64,000 nt of DNA, from positions 23,287,062-23,351,061 of the forward strand of contig OY829662.1 in the NCBI GenBank assembly GCA_963691815.1. The letters run 5' to 3'. This DNA is from Echiichthys vipera. Its lineage: Eukaryota > Chordata > Actinopteri > Perciformes > Trachinidae. Shown here one piece after another: positions 1 through 12,255 of this stretch. Within the stretch, counting starts at the first letter, position 1, and each line of letters begins with the position of its first letter. A model generated the notes under the pieces. It saw nothing but the letters and a program-made list of their open reading frames with translations, did not search any database and was not told the origin of the DNA. The position numbers and the translations under genes were made by a program.

Positions 1-1220
1 GGATGTGAATAGAAAGATATTCATTCAGTAGTTTTGCTGACCTGAGTTCCAGGCAAACAAGCCTTCATCACAGCTGCTATTCTGAGTTAGCTGCTGTCAG
101 TTACTTGCCTTCAGCAGAGAATCCAGTTGCATAGGACGCACACCTGTCTTAAATCCTAAAAAATACCATTGCTGCATGTGAGCCAGAGATAAGAATGAGG
201 AAATGCACAAACACGGTGTTCATGAATCATTCAGCTACACTCCATTCATTTGTGAGAAAAGCTGTGTTTAATTTGCAACCCATAAAACTTGCAGTACATT
301 AAGCAGACATTATAGACAGCCCGGTACAAGGACTTCTCTGTGTTGTGTCCAATTCAACCCCACTTACAATATGTATTAATCTGACCGTATACAGTAACCT
401 GAAACATACAGTTTTAATCTGGTACTTAAATTACATAATTACACATCCGGTACAAAATGTAGACTTTTAAAAAAGTTAATAATAAAATATAATCTAGCCA
501 TAGTTTCCAAAGAATGTCAGAGAAACATCCTTCATTTTCTGTCATTTCATTTTGGTAAAGAGTGTTGTTAAACAGTGAAAAATGACACAACATGAGACGT
601 GAACAGTTACAGTGTAGGCAAACACTTTTACATTCCCTAATTATCCCCAGTGACAAATGTACAATGCGTAAAACAGAATCTGTGGTAATGACTGTGGATT
701 AAATATACAGGAGCGTGGACAGCTGTGACGGCTTCTTTTATACAGTTTGTGTGAATGTGACAGAGCCTGATTACCATTTAGGACACATTACATCCCTGTG
801 GCAACAGAGAAAGAATATTTATGTGTGCACACAGTGTGAATCCTCTTTAATCCCAAATGAGAAAACCGAGCTTTGTTTTGAGCCCTGTCCTGTAAACATT
901 GGCACTTTATCAATATCAATTCCAATCCAACTTCAGTTAAACAGACAGAAATTCACACTCTCGCTCAGCAGACATGGAAATGCAAAATCGTAATTTTATT
1001 GCTCTGGAAGCTTCTGGGCTGGTTAATGAATTTATTTTTAGTCAGAACAAACCCTATAGATGTTTTATGATGTAGCCAAAACCCTTTTTCAATCCACAGA
1101 ACAAATCTGCACAAAAGCCATAGGAAGACCAAAGTCATTTCAAGGTGAAATGGTTTCACTTTGACTTTAAGTTAACCTTTACTCCTGTAGCTCAACTTGT
1201 CCATCGTGAACCCCATATTC

Positions 1221-1829
1221 TAAGGGCGCACTCACACTGTCCTTCCGTACTGTGCCCCGTGCTTTAGGGTACTTGTCCCCCCTCCCTCTCCCCCCGCGGG
1301 CCAGGCCCGTTTGTACTCACACTACCTGGGCCTCGACAATGCTTCTTGCTGCCTATACGTCATCACGCCGTAACACGTCACACGCATTGACGTCATCGCG
1401 ATGCGTCGCTTTGTTTCCAAATCTTTCCGTAGACCTCGGAGTTTTAGTGCGTCTTGTCGACTGTTTTTGAATATTTTCATCCAACCAAATCTGCAGTAAA
1501 CACTCCACCTCCGCATCACACCAACGTGAACCTTTCGCCGCCATTGTTTTAAATGTCCGCGCACGGTCTGTCCTTCTTTTTTCTATGTCCCAACAGGCGC
1601 ACATAAAATGACGTTGTGCTCGTGTTCGTGCACGTGCACACGCTCATGCTCGTACATGTGCAAACTTACTTTACAAAAGTCCATCTCTCCCAAACGGTCT
1701 GTGGACGGCAAGCGTACCGCACCTAGGCACAGTACGGTTGCACTCACACTGGTCAAACGAACTAGACTTTAGCCGTGAAATGTGCTTGGGCACGGTACGG
1801 GTGGACAGTGTGAGTGAGTGCGTTACTAA
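1221..1829 (-). mobile_element. PIF/Harbinger-like non-autonomous element with Myb/SANT remnant
   Basis: The element spans 1224-1826 and is flanked by TAA on both sides (1221-1223 and 1827-1829), the target duplication typical of PIF/Harbinger. The ends are imperfect inverted repeats of about 36 bp, sharing CACTCACACTGTCC. On the minus strand a short open frame carries a Myb/SANT-like start (W-C-D-A-E-V-E-C-L-L-Q-I-W), as in the second protein of Harbinger elements, but only the first helix is recognisable. The element is much more CpG-rich than its surroundings. Confidence 0.75.
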
Positions 1830-2374
1830 GGCCGAGTCCTTACCAGCAGCCTGTGTTTGACTAGAGGCCCTTTTCTGAATATTGTCTTCCCTCTCTCTCC
1901 CCTGTCCTCTCTGTTTGGATATGTGCTGTCAAATATAGGTGAAAAGCCGCCTTCATCATAAGTAAAGTTCCCTTCCTCACCCCTCCTGCTTATTAGTAAT
2001 CTGTTGGTTATTGATTAATATCTGAAACACCGCTTTTTCCATTTTTGGTGCAGTGCAATTGTTCCTTCATTAGCAATGTCATGAAGCATGTAAGCTCTGT
2101 TCATGTAGCAACATTTGGATTTCAAAGAAAGACAGAAAAGAAAGTGCATTGGTCATAAAGGATGGAAAAGATAGTAAATGACAAAGCAGATGATTACAGA
2201 TGACAGTGCAGGTGTTTGTACGTTTTGCAGTGTTTAATCATTTTACATGTTTTAGCCCATGTAACATATGATGGTTTTATTAGTATAATGGGCTAAATAC
2301 ATGAGAATTCACCCAATTAACCTTCGCTTTTCAAATGTTGAAACTGAATCAGAAACTCCAAAATAAAATCATGT

Positions 2375-2475
2375 ATTAAAGGCTGAATCTGGAGAATGAG
2401 CAGAACAGCGCCATCTTGTGTCTCAAGATTGTAGTCGCTACAACAAAACATAATTCCAGCAGTCGGGTTGCCAGG
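2375..2475 (+). repeat. interspersed repeat, copy 1 of 2
   Basis: This segment is the reverse complement of 47785-47905 at high identity. It covers ggagaatgagcagaac, caagattgtagtcg and ccagcagtcgggttgccagg-type text. The family is not identified. The two copies lie in opposite orientation about 45 kb apart. Confidence 0.75.
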
Positions 2476-3067
2476 TTCGTTGCCGAGTGTGTCAAGTGAT
2501 GAATCAAACAGGGTAACGACCTTTTTTTGGACTAATCTATTAATTTGACAACAGTATTTAACGTTAGCCAGTCTTCAACTGGAAGCCTTTCTTTGAGTGG
2601 TGTGTAATCCATTAGCTAGCTCTAGACTCACAGAATGATTCCTTGTTTCTGTAGCAACAACAGACAACCCTGGCAACCAGCAACGCCCAACGCTATTGGC
2701 TACTACAAAGGAAACAAAACGGGACAGAAAGTCATTGTCAAACCCGTCAAATTTAAAAAAAATATTAAGTCAGACTAAATATATATTTTTTTATAGAAAA
2801 GCAATATTTTCATTCTGTACCCCTCAAAACGCCCCGTGGGTGTATTATTATTTTTCTTTTAATAATACAGCTTTTAATAAAGATTCTACATATTCAACCT
2901 TTAACAGTAGACTCTAAAACAAAAAGAGGACAAATAAAATCACATTACAGCAGTATTTCTCCTCAGTAAAGTCAACTCTGCATAGATTTAGTTTAAGACA
3001 CACACAGGTAAGAACTTACGACAGTACTATGAAGAAGAGCGAGAAAATACGTACACTTGAAATGCTA

Positions 3068-3491
3068 CATTTCCACTGCATGGTACGACACGGCTCTGCT
3101 CAACTCCACTCGCTCTGTTTTGGTTTTCTATTAGCAAAAGGTGTGGCTAGTACTTACTTCCTGTGGATAGTTACTTCTTTTGGTTCCACCTCCGTCGTGG
3201 TTCCAAGTGAGCTGAGCCGATACTAGCAGGTGGAGTTGAAACACTGCAGATCACTGATGCTTCAGAGAGAACCTTCACTAGAACTGCTGTTTGTGTAACA
3301 TCCTGCACAAACCTCCACCCACATCTTTAAAATGTTCCTCTGTTCGGTTCTCCATAAAAGTATTCTGCAAGTGTCGTGTCAAAGATGATTTCACGGCAGT
3401 TTTAGGCAGCGTTGCTATGGCAATCAGCTGGGAATCACACCTAAGTAGAGAAAAAGTGAGTTGAGTCGAGCTGAACCATGCAGTGAAAATG
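3068..3491. mobile_element. non-autonomous TIR DNA transposon
   Basis: The ends form imperfect inverted repeats of about 40 bp. The left begins CATTTCCACTGCATGGT, and the right reads in reverse CATTTTCACTGCATGGTT followed by matching CTCAACTC. The length is about 424 bp. The interior has no recognisable coding capacity. No clear target-site duplication was found. Confidence 0.65.
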
Positions 3492-3671
3492 AGACATCTG
3501 TTTCCAGCGATGCCTCCTGCCGGTGGCTTCTGTGGGGGCCGAGCGTGGAAATCAGCAGAGAGGTCCAAGAGTCAACAGTCCTTTAAGGCCGTCACAGAGG
3601 CACTTATGATAGACAAAGAAATACAAAGCCGTCAGTCACATGGTAACCAGTCACTGCAGTAATCACTAGAA

Positions 3672-3857
3672 TTTCCCTCCGTTTTCCCGAGATAAGGAAA
3701 TTAATTTGAGAGATAATGAAGGAAACGTGAAAGGCTTGAGATTTCCATTACACCTGACATGTCATTCCTCATAAACACTTCTCATACCTCGAAGAACACC
3801 GACAGATGATATGTATGTGTACATTGTAAAACTTCTCCCTGTATTGGTATTTATGCT
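3672..3857 (+). repeat. 186-bp direct duplication, copy 1
   Basis: This 186-bp segment recurs in the same orientation at 4384-4569 with only a few differences. It begins TTTCCCTCCGTTTTCCCGAG and ends in TATTGGTATTTATGCT. Its first bases correspond to one unit of the minisatellite that runs into the second copy. Confidence 0.9.
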
Positions 3858-4165
3858 AAAATGACTGATAATGATAAGTCAGACTAAAAGAAGTTTAAAC
3901 TGAAGCTGCATGTAATTAAAGCCATCCACACCAAGAACAATAACTATACACTGGAGATCAAAATTAGAGATCAAGTTATTAGTACTTGATTTATTCTGAA
4001 ATATTGTATAATATATCTTTTCATTGTTCAGAATTTGATAGAATATCTGCTGTGGCTATACCACTGCTGTACTGGCAGGTTTTTTTTAAAAATAACCAAG
4101 GCACTTCAACAAAAAACTTTATTTTGTACGGAAGAACTAAAAGGTCATATATTACATACATTTTA

Positions 4166-4420
4166 TTTCCTCCGTTTTTCTCATGATAAGATCATTTTCC
4201 TCCGTTTTCTCATGATAACAAGATCATTTTCCTCCGTTTTCTCATGATAACGAGATCATTTTCCTCCGTTTTCTCATGATAACTAGATAATTTTCCTCCG
4301 TTTTCTCATTACAAGATCATTTTCCTCCGTTTTCTCATGATAACAAGATCATTTCCCTCCATTTTCTCGTTATAACAAGATCATTTCCCTCCGTTTTCCC
4401 GAGATAACGAGATTAATTTG
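4166..4420 (+). repeat. minisatellite, about 33-bp unit, 7-8 copies
   Basis: The unit has the core TTTTCCTCCGTTTTCTCATG followed by ATAACAAGATCA. It is repeated with small substitutions and one short unit near 4300. The last, most diverged unit continues into the 186-bp duplication. Confidence 0.92.
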
Positions 4421-4569
4421 AGAGATAATGAAGGAAACGTGAAAGGCCTGAGATTTCCATCACACCTGACATGTCATTCCTCATAAACACTTCTCATACC
4501 TCGAAGAACACCGGCAGATGATATGTATGTGCACATTGTAAAACTTCTCCCTGTATTGGTATTTATGCT
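4384..4569 (+). repeat. 186-bp direct duplication, copy 2
   Basis: This is the same-orientation copy of 3672-3857. It is continuous on its left with the roughly 33-bp tandem array at 4166-4420, so the array looks like an expansion of the first unit of this segment. Confidence 0.9.
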
Positions 4570-5692
4570 GTTGTAATATAATATTGTTGACAAAAAGTTA
4601 GTTAAAACAAACAAAAACAACCTATGTAGTTAATGAGGACATCAGGCTCATTCGCACCTCTGATAAAGCTGAAGCCTACCTAACCGTCTTCTTAGATGAC
4701 GCACACTGAGGTGAACAGTATCTGTATTAAAAAGGCATAAAGTGATTTCAGCCTGTGTCAGGCCTTGATTAAAGAGATATGTGATGCTCATCGATATTCT
4801 CCTGCTCCCCTGACAGTGCTACACTGATTCTCCAGATCTCAAATAAATTAAACAGAGGAAATATAATCTATGACCTTTTTAGGGCTTCCGTGATTTGGTG
4901 AAAAAAGCAGTGAAGAAAACATTGTTTTCATTTTCTCTTCTGACACAATGGTTACTGTTCTCTTATTTTGATCAAGGTTTTTGTTGAAGTGCCTTGGTTA
5001 TTTAAAAAAACATGCTAGTACAACAGTGGTATAGCCACAGCGGATATTCTGTCAAATTCTGAACAATATTTCAGAATAAATCCCGTATTAATACTTTGTT
5101 CTCTAATTTAGTTTTCCAGTTTAAATATAGAATTTAAAAAATCGTCCACACCACAACTAGAATGACAATGACAGTGGCGAACGGTCACTTTCAGAGCGAT
5201 TTGATGAACGATTGGAACACTGACAGCCGATCAAAATCCATCTGAATTTACAGTGTGTCATATTTAAACTCTATAATAATAACAGACGAAGTGTTCTCAC
5301 TGAAATAAACATCTCTTTCTCTATCCTCGCCCGGCACCACAGCTGTGCGGCACAGCAGTGACTACTTTTAAACTGTTTTTGTCATATTTTTCTTAATAAA
5401 AATAATGACGAATAAAAGCTAAATCAAGTGCTTTACAAATCTGTTGTTTCTGACTACCTCTTTTCTCAAAGTGAATTTGATGCATTTAGGAATCACAACG
5501 ATGCAGAAAATGATAGTATCGGACACAGCTGGAGTGTGCAGTGTGCTTGACACCGCTGTTTACGGCAGCATTACGCAGTCAGCAGCAATCAAATCCTGTT
5601 TACATCATCGCTAACTGTGTTCACCGGAGTTTAGTTTAGAACAGAAAAACTCAAGAGCTCTTATAATTCTGTAACTGGCATAGTAACCTATT

Positions 5693-6867
5693 TTAAAAAC
5701 GGGATTCAAGGACAGGTCTGTACCTACCCAGGGAGGTGGTACTGTATCGCGTCCGCTGCAGAGTGGCGTAGCTGGGCTTGTCTGACAGCAGGATGCGGTG
5801 GGCTGGAGGGGCCACTATTTCCCCGTTCCTCTGCAGGGAGGCACACCTGCGAAATGTCAAATCCAGCCTCGTCTGGATGTTACTGGAGCTGTGAGCACGC
5901 TTAATGTCTACAGGGTCATGAATCCCAGCCTTTCCATTGACTTGCTGTACTTTGCCGTTATGGGTGTCACAGCGCGGGATGACGTTGGCCTTCCTCTCTT
6001 CTGTGGCTGCGGTGGTCAGCGTTCCATTGGAGACGGACAGTTTGGTGAAATTACTGCTTGCCAGCTTTCCCAGTTGTCCGTGGCCGTTCATACGCCGGTC
6101 TCGCTCCTTGATTGGGGACCCAGGAATATCTTTCTTCATGAAACCAGGTTTGAAAAAAGATAAGAGACTTTCATGGCTGCGGCCCTCCTGTCCCCTCTCC
6201 CCTCTCCTGTCCTCATGTTGAATTGCCATCTGTACCAAGTCTTTTTGTGCCCTGGGGGTTGCCCCTGTCGGGACCTTGGTTCTTCTCAATGTGGAATCTC
6301 TACTTGGAGGGGCACTGTGGCTCATATGACCCATTAGAACGGCCCCTCTCTGAAGCTGAAGCTGGAGTTCCAGGGTCCTGCCGTGGTCCTGCCTTGCTCT
6401 CTTAGATGACCTCTGCCTCAGAGAACCATCATCCCTGGCTTTGACATTGCTGCTGTTACCAGCTCCCTGGCTCATGCTTCTCTCCACACAAGTTCTGCTC
6501 TGTCCCTCTGGTATCTTGGGGGAGTAAGTGTCGGAGCTGGCCCTGTCTGTATAACTAAGACTGCTACCACTAGGTGAGCTGCAGTCCTGTCCTACTTCAA
6601 AGGCTCTTCCCTTGCCATTCCTTTGTGGTGGGGTGGCCACCAGTGTTATGATAGGGTCTTTGGTACATCGTGGGCGGCGCCCAGACTCCAGGTATTCCAC
6701 CAGCTCTCCAGGCTGGGTCTGGGCTGGATGTCTAATGCGGTCCTTGGGGCCAAAAGACCACCGCAGAGGCAGAACTTTGCCCAGAGTCTCCTTGGGCTTA
6801 GTTGGTGATCTCATGCTTACACTCCTGCCTTGGCTCCCACGGACAAACGGCTTGGCTTCAAACCCAT
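5693..6867 (-). CDS. usp43: usp43 terminal exon (C-terminal regulatory tail)
   Basis: This last coding exon is 1175 bp, entering at the second codon base after a tgcctctag acceptor and ending at a TAA. About 390 residues are predicted, mostly disordered and rich in Ser, Arg, Lys and Gln. The front keeps KPFVRGSQGRSVSMRSPTK, PLRWSFGPKD and ELVEYLESGRRPR. The very end keeps SYATLQRTRYSTTSLGR. The middle is poorly conserved and contains a Lys/Arg-rich patch near SFFKPGFMKKD. The in-frame ATG at 6883 lies in the intron and is not a start. The first AATAAA seen on this strand after the stop is about 1.5 kb away at 4162-4167, so the 3' UTR end is unresolved. Confidence 0.96.
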
Positions 6868-9800
6868 CTAGAGGCAAAGACACAACATGTTTCTACTACT
6901 ACTACTACTATTACTACTACTACTACTGCTACTATGGTATACTTTTATGTATGTTTTAATTTGCCATTGATAGCTAGTGAAACATTGATATAATCGTATG
7001 CAAAATACATTAAATTACACAATTGAATTAAGAAGCACTTGGAATAAAATGAATAAATTAAATCACATTGTTCAAAGTATTGGGTTTACCAAACCATGCG
7101 TTATGTTTATAATGTGGTCTTATTGCTCATTTGTTATTGGCTGGATTCAAATTGTTTTCATACAGGACCAAAGGAGTTGCCAAATCAACCAGGAGGTAAA
7201 TAATAATTGTTTTGCTTATTCAAAACAAGTGTTTTCTATATGTATAAGAGTCAATACAATTACAGCATATTATACATGCCACTCCAGAGATACCTACTTG
7301 TTCCTACTGTTTTGGGGGGTTCCTCTCCAAACACAGGGAGCTCAGGAGACTCAGGGGCCTGTATGGGCCCTGGAGGTCCAGGGATCTGTCCTCCTGACAC
7401 CACACTGCCTCTCTTACTGTCCCCTGCCAGCCGGACCAGCCAGTGGTCAGAGGTGGATGAGCTGGTGGAACCTGTAAAAAAGAGAATGAGAGCACCATCC
7501 ATCCTGAGTAATTTGATCAGAAGTGGATAGGCCTAAGTACAAGTGTGAATGCAACCAGGACGCAATCTGATAACTCAGACCACATGGGGTGGTCTAGGCT
7601 GCATATGGCCAGTGCATTTAATGATGGTGTGAGATGTAATGATACGCCCACTTTCCCTCCATTGCTTCTATATTTTGTGAGTCAGATTCTATCGGATTGT
7701 TCTCAACATTAATGCCACTACAGAGGATTTGAAAGGACTAACCAGTGACTGAGGAACTGGCAGACCAGGGGGGGATGGTGTTTCTTCTCTGATAGAAGAG
7801 GATGTAGGCTCCACGGGTGCACACCTCTGCCTCTGGCACAGGCTCAGCACTGCTGTCATCATAACTGTACCACTGGCCATCCACTGAGTTCCTACAGAAG
7901 GCTTCAATCCCCAGAAGGATGGGAATAAATAACAAGGTTTTAAAAATCTGATAACATCAACAAACAGCATATACACATAACATAAACAGGTGATCTATAT
8001 ACAGATTAGTGGGGTCTTTTATTCACCATCTACATGCTTCCCTTGGGTCAAGTCATGCATACCCCTTTAATGTAATGTGTCTGATATGCAACTGTTTGTC
8101 CTGATGAAGCCTGGTACCTCTCTCTGGTCCTGTATTATGTCTTGCTTTGATGAAATTAGGACCTGGATATGTAAAAATGTCCTTCAGTTAAATGGCTCAA
8201 AATTAGACATAATTATAATTGCGCTTTCTGGCCACTTGTGTAGTCTGAATGCCTTATTTAATGGGAAAGTGTGTTCAAAGTGTTGTGGGGGCAAGTGTTT
8301 AATTATCATAAATAGACTATCACAGCTCACCCAAATTGTTTCTACTTTATAACAGTCATTAAATTAGCACAAAATAACTACAATGTTTAGCATTACCAAA
8401 CCATCTGCAACATTATACAGGGATTGATACTTGCGTTAGCAGCCTCAAGCACAATTAACACATACATTTACCACATCATTAACTATGTATATACTGTATA
8501 CAGTGTCAGGATTATTATGTTAACGTTGAAGCCTCTTGGATGAGAGGTGAAACGTCTTCCTAGACAAATAACCCGTAACCCATAAGTCCAGTTGCTTTCG
8601 ACTGAAATTGCTTTGGGGATAGCGATGACCTGGACAAATGAGAACATTCACATGCTTATGTTAAAGTTAAAAACAGAGGCCTGTGGTCTAGGTGTAAAAA
8701 GATCGGTCTTTTGATTGCCTGGAAATCCATACCCACATCTATCTAGACGCAGGGTCTGGCAACAAGCAATAGACCATCCCAACTCAAGGGAAGGTCGCAC
8801 TATCACCAACGCATGCAGTTCATAATACCACTGCTCGCAATTGGATAGCACTATGACTGACCACGACCACGCAGAGCAATGACAAAGGTGACGTATCTAA
8901 CTGACTTCAACGGCACATCACTGTTGTCATCGGTTACGCCCACCCATAAAAGATGAACAGATGATTTGATTGGTTAGTTGGGATTTTGAGCTCCAACGGT
9001 ACGTGTCCAGAGGCAGAGCTAGCGGTGCGTCTGGATTTCCAGGGTAGTCTTTTGATGCTCAGGTGATCATCAACATCACACTGTTCTCTGCTGCCTTTCA
9101 CTGGTTACATGCTCTCATTTCTCCTTTTTAAAGTTTTCCATGATGATGTTTATATCTGCGATCTGCTAGCCCTCTATAAGCCTAATTACTGCTTGAGATC
9201 TACTGGCAAGGCTCTACCAGTGGTTCACAATTTTGTTTTGTCACTATGGTGACTGCATTAATTTGTTGTAAATGGTTTAAAAAAAATCTCAACTTATCTT
9301 TTATGTTTATTTTTCTATTCCTTGTGTACACTGTTTAAGTGTCTGAAAGGTGCCATATAAATAAAATTATTATTATTATTATTACAAGTGGTTTCTCAGA
9401 AAGTGGTAGTTATCAGACCTGTGTAATGTCCACCGTGCATTCCTCCATGGTGGTTGCACACAGCGTACAGATCATACAGAAAGTCGAGAGGAACCAGGTC
9501 AGGTCGCCGGGACTGTTTCCATCCAGCCTGGAGAGGGTGAGTGCCGTGATTTCGGCTCACCATGTGAGGCGTCATGTCGAGGCCCACCAGGGGGAAGTGC
9601 ACGAATGTGGTGAGCTTGTTCCTCCGCTCTCCCACCTGCCTGAAGCGCTTTAGGTGGAGGATGAGGATGTCTGGGAGCGTCCACAGGCTCATCTTCACCA
9701 TACCCTGCTGCAGCTGCTTACAGTGGGGGCACTTCCAGGCATCATCTGGAGCAAGCTGGTGGGGGAGAGGGGAAAAGAAGATGAAACAGACACAAACATG

Positions 9801-12195
9801 GGGTCAACAGAATTGTCTCTTCCTGCTATCAACTTGGCAAAGCCTCCAAAAACATGCTCCACCTCTTCTAGATAAATCTAAATATCCACCTCCTCTGTAT
9901 TACTTACTATGTAACCATCTTCATGTAAGTTCATTATATTGAAATCTCACATGAACTTCACTTGGAACATGAGGTACATTTTAAACCTGTTGCCATGGCT
10001 ACTACTTTTGTTCACCTTCCCTGTCTCCCTCTAAATACAATATTACTAGATGTTGCATTCAACAAGGTCATTCATCTACAGTTCAGTTATTGGTGACATT
10101 CATTTCCTTGTAAGAGTTCAAAACTGTTCACAGGGTCAGCACAACAGTAGTCAATGTAAACTAAACTGTGGGGCACTCTCCATTGCTTAGACACAAAATA
10201 TGTTCAATGACGACAGTTTTCAAAATTCACAAACTGCTCTCTCACTCAAAATCGACAGCAAATCTCTTTGCACGTTTACATACTATAGGGAGCGTTCACA
10301 CCAGCCTCGTCTAGTCTGGCTGAAACAACCTTGAAGTGTTTGCGGTTTCGTTTGGGTTGGTGTGAACGCCGGAATCGAACTCTGGTGCAGTCCAAACAAC
10401 TGCTCTCTGGTCAACCTCGAAGGGGTGGTCTTGGGCCGCTGTCAAGTGAACTCTGGAGCAGTCCATTTTGAAGACCATTTGAACCAATCACAGAAAGCGT
10501 ACCATTACATATGTAGTTTTTCTAACTGAGGTTCAGAAACAGGACCACACCCCTCTTCCACCACCCACGCCTCAGAAAGCAAACCACCTGAATCTCATCA
10601 ACATAATCACCTGTGTAACATATATAAACACGTGTCTTACCCCCTCTCTCTCTCTCCCGTTCTTCTCCTCTCCCCTCTGCTAAAGAGTGCAATGGCAAGA
10701 AGCTCCTGGACATGAACCCGCGGCTTAATGGACCAGCACACCCTGACGACGTGACCCCACCCTGAGTCGAGCTCACCGAGTTCCTTACGCACATTCACAC
10801 CTCGACCCAGTTCCCCCGTATCCATCCCACAACGACCGACCCCCGCCATCCCTCATCCCTCCGCTTTGACCCACCATCTTTTCCTGCTTTGGTAACCGGT
10901 GAACTAGTAGCTCATTACCTCAGCAGAGCCAGCCATCTTCTGTGAAGATTGTCTGACAGGGCATTTTCCTCAGAATGCCTGTATTAATAAAGTATTTAAC
11001 ACCAGCAGTCTTATGAAACATTCATGCGCGCAGTCTAAGGGACATTGTGGTCCCCTTGACCTCAGAGAGTAATTATTTTATTCATGAAGGTGTAAGTTTA
11101 TGACACATGATCAGATGTCCTAAATATTGAATAGTACTATCAACCTACCACATCTCACCAAAGAACAAGTCAAATCTCAAGCGAGCCCTTATCCTCTGAA
11201 GAATTTTACACTCAGCACTCAGCACTCAGTGGCATACCTAACAACAAAGCACCAGCTGGATGGCTTCCTCCTACACCTTAATCAAAGTCACATTCAAGCA
11301 CTTTTCAAGCATTTCAGTGTGTTTTTCTAGCATCTACAGCTATGGCAAACTACATATTTGTATACGGTGCAGTACATACCGTGTATTCAGTATATTGGTT
11401 ATTTTCACTTGTTCATCACATTAAATGTCATTGTGTTATAAACAACCCAAATTATTTTTTATCTCTCTACAGAAGGCTGAAAAATTAAAGGAAAACAATA
11501 ATGTTTCGAGTTTGTTAAGAGCTGCAGGGATTAGTCAACTAATTGGGCAAGAGAAATATAATCACCCACTATTCTGATTTTTCAGTCTCTCTTCAGTTTT
11601 CAGTCCCTCAAATATGCAGATCTTCTTTTCTCCATTTTATATCATAGAGTTCATCCCATATAACCTAATTTCCAAGCAGTTTCAAGCATTTTATTCTAAA
11701 TCCAAGCACTTTTAAAACCTCAAGTTCCTCTGCTTGTTTTGGGCTGTGTCATATGCTTGAGAAGGTAGTTTCCATGTAGGTCACTCACAAAATAAAGAAA
11801 CAAACAAATAGAGAAAAGGAAACATTGTCTGGTGAAACATGTACAATGTTTCTTTGGAATCCATCTAATATTTCAGGTTAGAGCAAAGTGGTGAGCAGAT
11901 CAACAGTGGCCATCCACAGTTTCATGCTATATAAATAAATCATCATTATTATTATTATTATTCTGCTACCATGGCTAAAAATTCTCCAAGGCTAAAAAAA
12001 AAAAAAAAAAATCCATGCATGATTTATTCTGTTTATCATTTGTGAGCCATTACTACATTTTAGAAAATTTTAGCAAAAGAAAACCCATCATGGGGCGGCC
12101 GGTGGCTGAGTGGTTGGAGCAGTCGCCCCATATAAACAAGGGCTGAAGACCGTGGGTTAGACTCCGACCCGCGGTCTTTTGCTGCATGTCTCCTC

Positions 12196-12255
<60 letters not shown>

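Larger units (their letters stand above)
3960..5118. repeat. inverted repeat pair (3960-4130 and 4972-5118)
   Basis: About 150 bp at 3960-4130 recurs as its reverse complement at 4972-5118. Shared pieces include TTTATTCTGAAATATTG, GCTGTGGCTATACCACTG and ACCAAGGCACTTCAAC. The pair encloses the minisatellite and the second 186-bp copy. It could be long terminal inverted repeats of a non-autonomous DNA element, or an inverted duplication. No transposase remnant is seen. Confidence 0.75.
1..5692. other. usp43 3' UTR and downstream flank
   Basis: No second protein-coding gene was found here. In particular nothing resembles the dhrs7c-type neighbour found downstream of USP43 in mammals. The stretches 1-1220, 1830-2370 and 2480-3060 show nothing I can name beyond short AT-rich sequence. 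The rest is occupied by the repeats listed separately. The stretch from 5692 to about 5130 is probably usp43 3' UTR, but its end is not defined. Confidence 0.6.
7902..9418 (-). other. usp43 intron j/k
   Basis: This 1.5-kb intron carries a Penelope-like fragment (8527-8662), a 332-bp TIR element with 9-bp target duplication (8716-9047) and a LINE-like tail (9121-9385). The part from 7902 to about 8520 holds nothing I can name. Confidence 0.85.

Noticed and set aside
1..5692. A downstream neighbour gene such as dhrs7c
   Set aside because: No short-chain dehydrogenase motifs (TGxxxGxG, YxxxK) or other conserved exons were seen on either strand.
6867..6883. In-frame ATG at 6883 as a start codon making a 396-residue protein
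   Set aside because: It lies upstream of a clear tgcctctag acceptor. The exon continues usp43 in phase from exon l.
6612..6959. Plus-strand frames opposite the usp43 terminal exon
   Set aside because: They are shadows of the strongly supported minus-strand exon plus the CTA repeat.
12093..12190. Functional tRNA gene
   Set aside because: The A and B boxes are present, but the acceptor stem does not pair and the sequence continues into a SINE body with target duplications.
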